Positions 17,889-26,279 of a stretch of 64,000 bases of DNA are shown here, piece after piece (the first letter of the stretch is position 1; each line of letters starts with the position of its first letter). The DNA is from an uncultured Porphyromonadaceae bacterium. Its GTDB lineage: Bacteria; Bacteroidota; Bacteroidia; Bacteroidales; Barnesiellaceae. The position numbers and the translations under genes are program-made. The stretch is from NCBI GenBank assembly GCA_900538555.1, contig UPYI01000004.1, positions 124,001-188,000 on the forward strand, given 5' to 3'. Below the pieces are notes generated by a model. It ran no database searches. It saw only the letters and a program-made list of their open reading frames with translations, and was not told the origin of the DNA.

Positions 17889-19163
17889 TTATTTTTCCAC
17901 CGGCTCGAGAGTATGTTTATATTTAAAGATGACTGCAAACAACAGCGCCACTACCAAAGCATAGGCAGCGAACACGTACCACGCCGACGACCAGCCTGCG
18001 GCTTGCGCAACCGGCGTACTCTGGGAATAGACGAAGTGGTTTACAACCTGCTGTGCCCCCAAAGTACCGATGGTAGCACCGATACCGTTGGTCATGATCA
18101 TAAACAGCCCCTGCGCACTCGAACGGATCGACTCGTCTGTCTCCTTATCGACAAACAGCGAACCCGAAACATTGAAGAAATCGAATGCCACACCATAGAC
18201 GATCATCGACAAAATGAACATCCATACACCAGTACCGGGATTGCCCGCACCGAAGAATCCGAACCGGAGCACCCATGCAAACATCGAAATCAGCATCACC
18301 CGCTTGATACCGAAACGCTTCAAGAAGAACGGTATCAGCAAGATACAAAGTGTTTCGGATATTTGCGACAACGAAATCAAAGCGTTCGCATGATTAGCAC
18401 CGAACGAATCGGCATAGCCGGGGATCTCTTTGAAACCGGTAATAAACGGATTGGCAAACCCGTTGGTAATCTGCAACGAAACGCCGAGCAACATCGAGAA
18501 GATAAAGAATATCGCCATCTTCTTGTTCTTGAACAACGTGAAGGCTTTCAATCCCAAAGCATCGACCACGCTCTTCTTTCCCACCGAACGGTTTACCGGA
18601 CATTCGGGCAATGTAAACGCATACAGAGCCAACAGCAATCCGAATGCACCGGATACGAAGAACTGCGAATAGGTCAATTGGAATCCGGTAGCATCGACCA
18701 GCAACATGGCACAGATAAAGCCCACAGTACCGAACACCCGGATCGGGGGAAACGCCTTGATCGTATCCAATCCCACCCGTTCCAACGCCGAATAAGCGAC
18801 CGAGTTCGACAACGCCAGCGTAGGCATATAAAACGCCACACTGATCGAATAGAGCGTGAACAGTATCGGGAACTCTACCGCTGCGCCCGCCGTATAACCG
18901 TAATATCCGGTTGCCAGCATCAAACTGCCGGCAATGAAATGACAAATACCCAACATCTTCTGCGCCGGAATCCAGCGGTCGGCAAGAATACCCATCAAAG
19001 CCGGCATAAAAATAGAAACGATGCCCTGCATCGCATAAAACAAACCGATATGGGATGCCTGACCGATGCCGACCAAATACGATCCCATCGATGTCAGATA
19101 CGATCCCCAGACCGCGAATTGAAGAAAATTCATCACGATCAAACGAATTCTTACATTCTTCAT
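17889..19163 (-). CDS. Nucleoside:H+ symporter, NupG/XapB family
   Basis: A 424 aa twelve-helix MFS protein. The opening NFLQFAVWGSYLTSMGSYL and the segment MQGIVSIFMPALMGILADRW are typical of nucleoside permeases of the NHS family, which import purine and pyrimidine nucleosides with protons. I use the ATG at 19163 (MKNVRIRL); ten further residues are possible. It lies 19 bases behind the bifunctional nuclease gene and 22 bases ahead of rsmE. The exact nucleoside preference cannot be read. Confidence 0.88.
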   Translation of the reverse strand: MKNVRIRLIVMNFLQFAVWGSYLTSMGSYLVGIGQASHIGLFYAMQGIVSIFMPALMGILADRWIPAQKMLGICHFIAGSLMLATGYYGYTAGAAVEFPILFTLYSISVAFYMPTLALSNSVAYSALERVGLDTIKAFPPIRVFGTVGFICAMLLVDATGFQLTYSQFFVSGAFGLLLALYAFTLPECPVNRSVGKKSVVDALGLKAFTLFKNKKMAIFFIFSMLLGVSLQITNGFANPFITGFKEIPGYADSFGANHANALISLSQISETLCILLIPFFLKRFGIKRVMLISMFAWVLRFGFFGAGNPGTGVWMFILSMIVYGVAFDFFNVSGSLFVDKETDESIRSSAQGLFMIMTNGIGATIGTLGAQQVVNHFVYSQSTPVAQAAGWSSAWYVFAAYALVVALLFAVIFKYKHTLEPVEK

Positions 19164-19182
19164 AGCACTTATTTTTCTAATA

Positions 19183-19755
19183 TTAATTTTCAAGTTCGGA
19201 ACGGTCTTCCAGCAGTTTGTTCAGAATCGCCTGCAAACGGGCTGCCTCCTCGTATTCCTCTGCCGCCACGGCTTTCTCCAACTGCTCGCGCAGCAGTTCT
19301 TCCGATAAAGAAGTCTCCGATTCATCCGGTTCGGGTTCGGACTCCTCTATAATAAAACCTGCCTCCGCCAAAATTTCCGGGGTCGTATAGATAGGCGACT
19401 GGGTGCGCAAAGCGATAGCTATCGCATCGGAAGTACGCGAGTCGATACGCATCTGACGTTCTCCATCGTCGAACAACAGTTCCGAAGCGAAGATCCCGTC
19501 CTTAAACGAATAAATGAAAACTTCGACCAGACGTACGCCGAATCCATGCGCAAAACTGACAAAAAGATCGTGAGTCATCGGACGCGGCGGAATCTTATTT
19601 CCCAATCGCATGACAATAGATTGAGCCTCGGCAGTCCCGATAACGATCGGTATTCGTCGGGGACCATCCATTTCCGCCAATACCAGAACATACGCACCAT
19701 TCTGTATCTGATTGTACGTAATCCCTAACACCTCTAATCTCACTCGGTTTTCCAC
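19183..19755 (-). CDS. Bifunctional nuclease (BFN/DUF151) with C-terminal UVR motif
   Basis: A 190 aa cytoplasmic protein. Residues 1-135 form a BFN domain (RIPIVIGTAEAQSIVM near 34-49, SRTSDAIAIALR near 106-117), whose relatives have RNase and DNase activity. After an acidic linker, residues 153-185 form a UvrB/UvrC-type helical pair (LEKAVAAEEYEEAARLQAIL) used for protein contacts. It is the first gene of the six-gene minus-strand run and has several candidate promoters in the repeats upstream (19951-20067). Confidence 0.9.
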   Translation of the reverse strand: MENRVRLEVLGITYNQIQNGAYVLVLAEMDGPRRIPIVIGTAEAQSIVMRLGNKIPPRPMTHDLFVSFAHGFGVRLVEVFIYSFKDGIFASELLFDDGERQMRIDSRTSDAIAIALRTQSPIYTTPEILAEAGFIIEESEPEPDESETSLSEELLREQLEKAVAAEEYEEAARLQAILNKLLEDRSELEN

Positions 19756-19805
19756 GTTCGATTCCGTTTTTTAATTTGTCGATAACACATTATGCCACAC
19801 GGGGC

Positions 19806-19950
19806 AATAAAGCTCCGGACAGAGCATGCCCTGTCCGCAGTGGCAAAGCCAGATCTTTGAGACAAATATACCAATAGTATATTCGGCGAAAAAGAATAGC
19901 GATTGTCGGGCGACAGCCCGGTTCGCAATGGCGAAGCCAATTCTTTGAGA
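19806..19950 (-). repeat. Short repeat pair upstream of the bifunctional nuclease gene
   Basis: Two related units (about 19806-19870 and 19905-19958) share CGCA(A/G)TGGC(A/G)AAGCCA and CTTTGAGACAAA. Each begins with a small hairpin (GGACAG/CTGTCC in the first, GGGC/GCCC in the second) and ends in a minus-strand -7 box (TATATTTG at 19863-19870 and TATCTTTG at 19951-19958). They abut the class A repeats, so the 19756-20130 region is a composite of promoter-bearing units. Confidence 0.6.
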
Positions 19951-19982
19951 CAAAGATAGCGAAAGGCGAGAGCAGAGACAAA
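19951..19982 (-). promoter_or_regulatory. Consensus promoter for the bifunctional nuclease operon (proximal)
   Basis: Minus strand TTTG (19979-19982), 20 bases, TATCTTTG (19951-19958). The start point near 19944 leaves a leader of about 190 bases. Confidence 0.65.
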
Positions 19983-20035
19983 GGGAAAATGGAATTTTCA
20001 CAAATGGTCTATGCCGAGCCGCCTCCTATATTCTA

Positions 20036-20067
20036 CAAATATAGCGAAAGGCGAGAGCAGAAGCAAA
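20036..20067 (-). promoter_or_regulatory. Consensus promoter for the bifunctional nuclease operon (distal)
   Basis: Minus strand TTTG (20064-20067), 20 bases, TATATTTG (20036-20043). It is nearly identical to the promoter at 6811-6842, including the spacer, because both are inside class A repeats. Confidence 0.65.
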
Positions 20068-20186
20068 TGGTGAAATAGAAATTTCACGATTTGATTATGC
20101 CGAGCCGCCTCCTATATTCTACAAATATAAAGAATTTTTTGTTTCACCGTCGTTTTCACCGCCAAAAAGAACGGGAACAGCGCAAG

Positions 20187-20666
20187 TTATTCGAATGGGA
20201 ACGGATCGTCGAGCGGTAATTCTTTCGTGTCGGGGAAATAGGGCAATGCCAGCAAATAGTCGAGCGACCACTTACCCGGACCGGCAATGAACAGAAAGAA
20301 ATAGATCGACAGATAAAGCATGGGCAATTCGGCGACAGCCAACGAAACCGGCGTATAAGTAAAAAATGCGGCAACCGTCATCGCCGCAATCAACGGCAAT
20401 ACGGCAAATCGGGTCATCAATCCGACTATCAGCAACAGCGAACAGCCCACTTCGATCAGGATAATCAGAACGAGCGACATCAAGCTATTCAGTCCCAACG
20501 TCGGGGGGAAGTTCTCGGCAAGCGTAGAAAAATGCGAAATCTTCTCTACTCCATGCGTCAGCATCATCACTCCGATAAACAGTCGGATAAACAACCGGGC
20601 AAGATCGGAAAAACGATCATTCAACAGGAAGCGGAACAAATATTCCGGGAAACGGTTCTTACTCAT
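20187..20666 (-). CDS. DoxX family membrane protein
   Basis: A 159 aa protein with four predicted membrane helices after a short cytoplasmic start; the DoxX signature LFIRLFIGVMMLTHGVEK lies near residues 24-41. Family members associate with redox enzymes in the cytoplasmic membrane, but their chemistry is poorly known. It stands alone between the class A repeats downstream and a class B repeat upstream. No partner enzyme is adjacent. Confidence 0.85.
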   Translation of the reverse strand: MSKNRFPEYLFRFLLNDRFSDLARLFIRLFIGVMMLTHGVEKISHFSTLAENFPPTLGLNSLMSLVLIILIEVGCSLLLIVGLMTRFAVLPLIAAMTVAAFFTYTPVSLAVAELPMLYLSIYFFLFIAGPGKWSLDYLLALPYFPDTKELPLDDPFPFE

Positions 20667-20689
20667 GACAAATCATTTTTATAAATACA

Positions 20690-20782
20690 TAAACTGCAAG
20701 CTGAAAGCAGAAGCGGTCAAGCGAGAACTTGAATGGATTATGCCGAAGCGTAGCGTTTATTGAAAGCCCAAAGTTTAAAATA
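20690..20782 (-). repeat. Class B dispersed repeat
   Basis: Blocks AAACTGCAAG, GCAGAAGCGGTCAAG, ACTTGAATGGATTATGCCGA and GCGTAGCGTTTATTGAAA match the copies at 40084, 45482 and 55986. It lies 24 bases upstream of the DoxX start. The -7 position of the shared module is not conserved here. Confidence 0.8.
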
Positions 20783-20897
20783 CACTCCTATAACAACATT
20801 CCGGCACAAAAAGTTACCCGATACAGATACAAAACTACTTAAAAACATCGGTCTCCTGCCTGCGAAAAATCCCGATAAAATAATAAGACACGCAATC

Positions 20898-20929
20898 TTT
20901 CAGAAATCTTCAAAAAAGAGTTACCTTTG
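20898..20929 (+). promoter_or_regulatory. Promoter of the glycosyltransferase gene
   Basis: TTTC at 20898-20901, 20 bases, then an exact TACCTTTG at 20922-20929. The start point near 20936 gives a leader of about 34 bases before the ATG at 20970. Confidence 0.6.
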
Positions 20930-20969
20930 AAATATTTACTGTTTACTCTTTCTTATAAGCTACCTGAAC

Positions 20970-22112
20970 ATGAACCTCAATCCGCTATCTCTGCCTATCC
21001 TTTCCGATTTGGAGAATCTTTTCATTCGAAGGAATCTGCAACATACGCAACCGGAATGGGATTTTCCCGAGGGAAAAAAGATTCTTTACATCATCAAACG
21101 GACAGAGGTATGCGGAGGTGTAGAGACACGACTGCTGCAATATGCACGCGAACTCGCCAAACACCATTGCAATGTGCTTTTCGTCACCGACAAAAATAAA
21201 TTCCCAGCCCTGAAAAAGTTCCGCTGCCTGCATCTGAACTTCCATGCCGGAAATTTCGAATCCACATTGATCGACTTGATAAAACGCTACCGTATCGACA
21301 TCGCCGAACTCCATATAAAGGGGAAACGCAATCTGCATCTGCTCGATGCCAGACGCATAAAAGAGCATTGCCGGTTCGGATGTTGCGTTCACAGCAACAT
21401 TCCTTCGCTCGATCCGGAGCGGTTGAACGAAATGGATTACCGCATATTCATTTCCGACCGGCTCAACCAAATCGACTATTCCCGACTGAAATCATATCAC
21501 GTATTGCCCATAGCCATTACCGGACAAACACCTTGCTGGAAATGGAACGGGCAACGCCGGGCTTTGCTTATCAGCCGCATCCGTTACGACAAATGCAAAC
21601 AAATCGAATCGTTCGTGGAATACTGCAAGTCGAAAGATATTCCGTTTCACATTGCCGGAGCGACGGGGAATTCGCGAATCGCCAGAAAACTAATCAAACG
21701 GTTGTCCCTGCAACCCGAACATTTTATCGGACGGATCGACAACACGCCCGAATTTCTTACCGCCCATGCCGACGAATATCTGTTCGTGGCAGGTGTAGGG
21801 CAAGTAATTCTTGAAGCCGGATCGTTGGGTTATCCCTGCTTCCTCTGTTCCGATCTGGGACCTGCATACTCTACGTTCGTCACCCGCCAAAATATTGCGC
21901 AAGGATTTTTCAGACGCAATTTTACGCTGGCTTTCCGACCCAAAGACAACTCATTCCGTCCCGTAACCGATTTCCTGCCCGAGGAAGCCGGGAACTACGA
22001 CTTGTCGGCGTTCATGTACGAACATTACAACATCGACAACCGATTCAAACAGTATAAAGAAAATATATTGGAAATGCCGGCTTCCGCCTCCGGTGAAAGC
22101 AGCAAGGGCTGA
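20970..22112 (+). CDS. GT-B fold glycosyltransferase (family 4-like)
   Basis: A 380 aa cytoplasmic protein. The N-terminal half carries a Rossmann start, KILYIIKRTEVCGGVETRLLQYAREL (given here as residues 36-61), whose GGVE motif binds the acceptor in GT4 enzymes. The C-terminal half (RALLISRIRYDKCKQIESFV near 199-218, then HIAGATG) resembles the donor domain, although the usual EPFG stretch is replaced by AGVGQVILEAGSLGYPCF. The sugar and acceptor are unknown. It is a single gene with its own promoter and converges on the DUF5106 gene. Confidence 0.72.
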   Translation: MNLNPLSLPILSDLENLFIRRNLQHTQPEWDFPEGKKILYIIKRTEVCGGVETRLLQYARELAKHHCNVLFVTDKNKFPALKKFRCLHLNFHAGNFESTLIDLIKRYRIDIAELHIKGKRNLHLLDARRIKEHCRFGCCVHSNIPSLDPERLNEMDYRIFISDRLNQIDYSRLKSYHVLPIAITGQTPCWKWNGQRRALLISRIRYDKCKQIESFVEYCKSKDIPFHIAGATGNSRIARKLIKRLSLQPEHFIGRIDNTPEFLTAHADEYLFVAGVGQVILEAGSLGYPCFLCSDLGPAYSTFVTRQNIAQGFFRRNFTLAFRPKDNSFRPVTDFLPEEAGNYDLSAFMYEHYNIDNRFKQYKENILEMPASASGESSKG

Positions 22113-22165
22113 ACCGCCGTATGGACGGATTGTCCGGGCGCACACATTGCATCAGAATATCAGAA

Positions 22166-23056
22166 TTATTCCAACGCAGCCTCCACGGCTTCGATCGTCG
22201 TCTCACGAAGCAATACTTTCTTCTTTTTATCGAGCAGATACAACTGCGGCAGATGACGCAAGTCGAACTGTTCGTCCCCACCCGACCATGCCGCATTCGT
22301 CCATTCCGACGGATAGGATTTCACCTCCTCACGCCACGATTTCAAATCGTCGCCGGTATATATCGAAATCACCGTCAAACGCCCGGAGGCAATCTCTCGC
22401 GCCAACTTCTGCGATACGCTCAAACGCAATTTCATCAACGAACAATCCAGACAATCGGGGTCGTTAAAGAATAACAGCACATAATCCGATTTCACTTTCT
22501 TCAACCGCATTTCTCCGCCGGATGCCGGTTGAAAAGCAAAATCTTTTACCGTCATCCCTTCCCGGTTGCCGTTCAACAAAGCATAGTGCAAATCGTATCG
22601 CAATTTCAACTCTTTCGGCACTAATTTGGAAGAACGGGCAGCCTCCAAAAACATCATGTAAATGCCGTCGCTGCGCATCTGCGATTGCGGGTCGTAAAGA
22701 TATTTACCCGCCACATCGGTGTACATGGCAAGAATATCGCCATCGACAGAAGCGCGTTCGATCAACCGTTTCAATGCCGCTTCCGAAACTTCCCACGGAG
22801 CGACCGAAGTAATCGCAATATAATCGACAAACGCCTGTTCCACAATCTCACGGGCACTCAGATAGCGAGGATCCTCCACGGCAAAATTGTCCCAATAATG
22901 CGACACGGCATAAATACCCCGTGCCGAGAAATCGGTCACCGAATCGGAAACTACGGGCCAAACAAATGCCGGGGGCATATCCTGCGCCGAAACGGTAGCG
23001 CATCGAAAAATAACAGAGAGGCATATCACGCCCCACATCGACCAACGTTTCATCAT
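22166..23056 (-). CDS. DUF5106 protein with C-terminal thioredoxin-like domain
   Basis: A 296 aa exported protein: signal peptide about 1-25 (MMKRWSMWGVICLSVIFRC then ATVSAQ), a helical DUF5106-like region about 30-165, and a thioredoxin-like domain about 170-296 with the CLDC pair (DPDCLDCSLMK) in place of the classic CxxC. The start may be the second Met. It would act in the periplasm as a disulfide reductase or a non-catalytic binder. It follows murQ by 88 bases on the same strand and may be a distal member of the salvage operon. Confidence 0.75.
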   Translation of the reverse strand: MMKRWSMWGVICLSVIFRCATVSAQDMPPAFVWPVVSDSVTDFSARGIYAVSHYWDNFAVEDPRYLSAREIVEQAFVDYIAITSVAPWEVSEAALKRLIERASVDGDILAMYTDVAGKYLYDPQSQMRSDGIYMMFLEAARSSKLVPKELKLRYDLHYALLNGNREGMTVKDFAFQPASGGEMRLKKVKSDYVLLFFNDPDCLDCSLMKLRLSVSQKLAREIASGRLTVISIYTGDDLKSWREEVKSYPSEWTNAAWSGGDEQFDLRHLPQLYLLDKKKKVLLRETTIEAVEAALE

Positions 23057-23144
23057 GGTTATTCTATTTTATTTATCCGCCAAAACGGAAAATTCATTTG
23101 CGTAAAAATAGTACAAATCGAAGTGAAAAACAAATCGGCACGTC

Positions 23145-23972
23145 TCAATGCCGGTCGTCGGCAACAAAAGCATCGATTGCCCGCTTCACCGAACCATGCA
23201 GCAACAACAACGCTTTGGCTCGCTCATAGTCCAACCCCAGTTCGTCCGCCACCATACGAGTTCCGCGATCGACCAACTTGGCATTGGAAAGCTGCATATT
23301 CACCATACGGTTGCCCTTCACCCTGCCCAAAGCAATCATTACCGACGTACTGATCATATTCAGAATCATCTTTTGCCCCGTCCCCGATTTCATGCGCGAG
23401 CTGCCGGTAACATACTCCGGACCGACCACCATGACTATCGGATATTCCGCAACCTCAGCCAACGGCGAACCGGGATTGCTGGTAATCGCCCCGGTAAGTA
23501 TTCCGTTCTCCCGTGCCCGGCGCAACGCCTCGACAACATAGGGGGTCGTTCCCGAAGCCGCGATTCCGATCACCGTATCGTCGCAACCGATCCGGTAACC
23601 GGTCAATTCTTCCCAACCCCGCGTACGATGGTCTTCGGCATTCTCTACCGGATGCCGCAACGCCGTATCGCCACCGGCGATCAATCCGATCACCCGTCCG
23701 GACGGCATGCCGAACGTCGGCGGAATCTCCGACGCATCCAGCACGCCCAATCGTCCACTCGTTCCCGCACCCATATAAAACAGTCTGCCCCCTCTGCGCA
23801 TACGGGGAATAATCTGCTCGACCAATGCCTCGATCTGCGGTATCGCATCGTGTACCGCATCCGCCACTTTATGATCTTCCCGATTTATATCGGACAACAG
23901 TTCCCTCACCGATTTATGTTCCAGATCGGTGTACAGCGAGGGCTGTTCGGTTATTTTCTGAAATTCACTCAT
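23145..23972 (-). CDS. murQ: N-acetylmuramic acid 6-phosphate etherase
   Basis: Cleaves the lactyl ether of MurNAc 6-phosphate to give GlcNAc 6-phosphate and D-lactate, in the cytoplasm. The 275 aa SIS-domain protein keeps GAGTSGRLGVLDASEIPPTFG (given over 68-88), which includes the sugar-phosphate loop and catalytic acid, and MKSGTGQKMILNM near 193-205. Its start overlaps the kinase gene by four bases, which argues that the two act together: kinase makes MurNAc-6P, MurQ consumes it. Slightly shorter than E. coli MurQ at the C terminus. Confidence 0.95.
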   Translation of the reverse strand: MSEFQKITEQPSLYTDLEHKSVRELLSDINREDHKVADAVHDAIPQIEALVEQIIPRMRRGGRLFYMGAGTSGRLGVLDASEIPPTFGMPSGRVIGLIAGGDTALRHPVENAEDHRTRGWEELTGYRIGCDDTVIGIAASGTTPYVVEALRRARENGILTGAITSNPGSPLAEVAEYPIVMVVGPEYVTGSSRMKSGTGQKMILNMISTSVMIALGRVKGNRMVNMQLSNAKLVDRGTRMVADELGLDYERAKALLLLHGSVKRAIDAFVADDRH

Positions 23973-24808
23973 TGTCTTGTACTTGAAATAGCATGATACC
24001 GTATCAGTCCCGGCATCGGGCTCTGTTCCACCGAAGCAATGCTTACCGAAAGTGCCGACGCCGCCTCATGCAGCACATCGGCAAAATGATATGCCACCGA
24101 CCCGATGAAATGCACCGGCAATCCCGGTTCATATTGCAATACATTGCGCACCCAAAAACTTTTGAGCGCATTCAGCACCAGACGATGCACCGCAGGCTCG
24201 TCCTTATGTTCGCTCAAAAACGGGACGAACGAAGCCAGATAACGATTGGGGTACGGTTGCTTATATATCCGGTCGTAAAGCTCCGGCAATGTAAGCCGGT
24301 AGCGTTCGATAAATTCATTCGACAAAGCGGCAGGTACTTGATTTTTCAGACAATCGCCTATCCACAGCCTACCCAAAACCGCACCGCTGCCCTCATCGCC
24401 CAATATATAGCCCAACGAAGGTACATTTCGGACGATCCGTTCGCCATCGTATTGCGCCGAACTCGATCCCGTACCCAAAATAGAGACAATTCCCGGTTCA
24501 TATCCGCAGGCACTCCGGGCTGCACCCAACAAATCGCTGCACACCTCGACAGGCGCATCGACCACACGGGTGATACCTTGCCGTATTCTGTCGCACGACT
24601 CGCCGAAAGCACATCCGGCGCCATAAAAATAGACCGCTTCCACCGGTTGCGATGCAAACGGTTTCAATGCTTCACACACCGTATCGGCAATCTGTTCATC
24701 GGTATTGAAATAGGGATTCAATCCGGAGGTCGTCACCTGCGTCGCCGTATTGCCGTCCGTTATACACCAATCGGTTTTGGTAGAACCACTGTCTGCGATA
24801 ATAATCAT
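23969..24808 (-). CDS. BadF/BadG-type amino sugar kinase (MurK-like)
   Basis: A 279 aa ASKHA-fold kinase. The phosphate-1 motif ADSGSTKTDW is at residues 5-14, and a second phosphate motif is near SILGTGSSSAQYDG (110-123). Relatives phosphorylate GlcNAc or MurNAc; in Tannerella forsythia a kinase of this family next to murQ (MurK) acts on MurNAc, and the four-base overlap with murQ here suggests the same. GlcNAc kinase activity remains possible. A 133-base gap with a decayed repeat separates it from the permease gene. Confidence 0.85.
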   Translation of the reverse strand: MIIIADSGSTKTDWCITDGNTATQVTTSGLNPYFNTDEQIADTVCEALKPFASQPVEAVYFYGAGCAFGESCDRIRQGITRVVDAPVEVCSDLLGAARSACGYEPGIVSILGTGSSSAQYDGERIVRNVPSLGYILGDEGSGAVLGRLWIGDCLKNQVPAALSNEFIERYRLTLPELYDRIYKQPYPNRYLASFVPFLSEHKDEPAVHRLVLNALKSFWVRNVLQYEPGLPVHFIGSVAYHFADVLHEAASALSVSIASVEQSPMPGLIRYHAISSTRQ

Positions 24809-24861
24809 TCGTTCCGTTTTTTAGTTTAATACCCCGGCAAAACCGGTTCAATCTTATTTTT

Positions 24862-24938
24862 AATTTTCAACAAACGCTGCGCCCCGACGTAAATCCATTC
24901 AAGTTTTCACCGGATCCCTTTCGGGCTCAACTTGCAGT
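24862..24938. repeat. Degenerate class B repeat inside the salvage operon
   Basis: CAAACGCTGCGCCCCG, AAATCCATTCAAGTTTTCAC and CTCAACTTGCAG match the class B repeat in the orientation of the 45482 copy, with substitutions in the hairpin. It ends four bases before the stop codon of the permease gene and lies in the 133-base gap to the kinase gene. Confidence 0.55.
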
Positions 24939-24941
24939 CCA

Positions 24942-26273
24942 TTATTCTTCCTTTTCCGGTGACGGGATTTCTGTCGTCCCGTCCGTCGCACCGTTCCCGC
25001 CGGGCTCGATCTTTACAAACGCACAAACGGCAATCGTGAACAGGCAGCAGAACATCACCCAGTCGAAAAAGCGGGCATACCCCAATTGCTCCTGCAACCA
25101 GCCGGCAGCCATACCCGGCAACATCATACCCAATGCCATAAACGCGGTACAGATGGCATAATGCGCCGTCTTGTGCTCGCCTTCGGAAAAATGAATCAGA
25201 TAAAGCATATATGCCGTAAACCCGAAGCCGTAGCCGAACTGTTCGACAAAGACACAAAGATGCACGATATAGATATTCTGAGGTTGGAAATAGGCAAGAT
25301 AGACAAACGTAAGACAGGTCAGCGACAAGCTCCATGCCATCGGCCACAACCATCGGCGCAAACCGCCGTGTGCGGCACAGATGCCGCCGACAATACCGCC
25401 GATCGTAAGCCCGATAATACCTACCGTGCCATATACCAGACCGACCTCGGCAGTAGTCAGCCCCAATCCGCCCAGTTCCACAGGATCGAGCAGAAACGGA
25501 TTGATCATCTTCACCAACTGCGCTTCGGGAAAACGATAAAAGAGCATGAACAGCAATGCCGGGAAGATATGCTTCTTCCTGAAAAACGAGGCAAACGTTT
25601 CGGCGAAAGCTCCGAAAATCGATCTCGCCCCCTCCGTACGACGTACGGCACGGTCACTTCCCGGCGAAGGCAAAACCGCCTGATGATACAACGCCACGCC
25701 GATAAACAGCCCAGCCAGCACAAAGAATGTGATCGACCACGCATAAGCCACTGTCCCCGTCCATTTTTCCAACAGCCCCGCCAACATCACCAACAGTCCC
25801 TGACCGGCAATCGTCGCCACCCGGTAGAATGTGCTGCGAATACCCACATAGTATGCCTGATCGCGCTCCGACAATGCCAGCATATAGAATCCGTCGGCAG
25901 CTATATCGTGCGTGGCGGAACTGAATGCCATCCACCAGAATACAGCCAACGTGCTGCGAAAGAAAAGATCGCCCGGCAGCAACAACGCCACACCGCCCAA
26001 TCCGGCACCGATGCAAAACTGCATCGTCACCACCCACCAGCGTTTGGTCTTCAACAAATCGACAAACGGACTCCAAAACGGCTTGATCACCCACGGCAGG
26101 TAAAGCCAACCGGTATAGAGGGCAATATCGGTATTGGATATGCCCATCCGTTTATACATGATTACCGAAATCGTCATTACCACGACATAAGGCAGCCCCT
26201 GCGCAAAATAGAGCGAGGGAATCCATGCCCACGGCGATTTCCGCCAACCGCGTTTCACTTCGGATACATTCAT
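24942..26273 (-). CDS. MFS muropeptide/MurNAc permease (AmpG/MurT-like)
   Basis: A 443 aa, twelve-helix inner-membrane permease. The opening SPWAWIPSLYFAQGLPYVVV and the SSATHDIAADGFYMLAL segment near 116-132 are typical of AmpG, which imports anhydro-muropeptides; a related MFS protein, MurT, imports MurNAc in Tannerella forsythia. It follows the SpoIID gene by six bases and precedes the kinase and murQ, which fixes its role in cell-wall sugar salvage. Whether it prefers free MurNAc or anhydro-disaccharide peptides is open. Confidence 0.85.
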   Translation of the reverse strand: MNVSEVKRGWRKSPWAWIPSLYFAQGLPYVVVMTISVIMYKRMGISNTDIALYTGWLYLPWVIKPFWSPFVDLLKTKRWWVVTMQFCIGAGLGGVALLLPGDLFFRSTLAVFWWMAFSSATHDIAADGFYMLALSERDQAYYVGIRSTFYRVATIAGQGLLVMLAGLLEKWTGTVAYAWSITFFVLAGLFIGVALYHQAVLPSPGSDRAVRRTEGARSIFGAFAETFASFFRKKHIFPALLFMLFYRFPEAQLVKMINPFLLDPVELGGLGLTTAEVGLVYGTVGIIGLTIGGIVGGICAAHGGLRRWLWPMAWSLSLTCLTFVYLAYFQPQNIYIVHLCVFVEQFGYGFGFTAYMLYLIHFSEGEHKTAHYAICTAFMALGMMLPGMAAGWLQEQLGYARFFDWVMFCCLFTIAVCAFVKIEPGGNGATDGTTEIPSPEKEE

Positions 26274-26279
26274 CTGTTT

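Larger units (their letters stand above)
19951..20130 (-). repeat. Class A dispersed repeat, two tandem copies
   Basis: Units of about 90 bases contain GCGAAAGGCGAGAGCAGA, an inverted core (GTGAAATAGAAATTTCAC at 20069-20086 in the second unit), and GCCGAGCCGCCTCC followed by ATTCTACAAATATA. The same blocks occur at 6785-6904. Both copies carry an exact consensus promoter on the minus strand. The final end at 20122-20129 repeats the -7 octamer without a -33 box. Confidence 0.8.

Noticed and set aside
17913..19352. Open frame of 479 codons on the plus strand
   Set aside because: Antisense to the nucleoside permease gene; His- and Arg-rich translation typical of a shadow frame.
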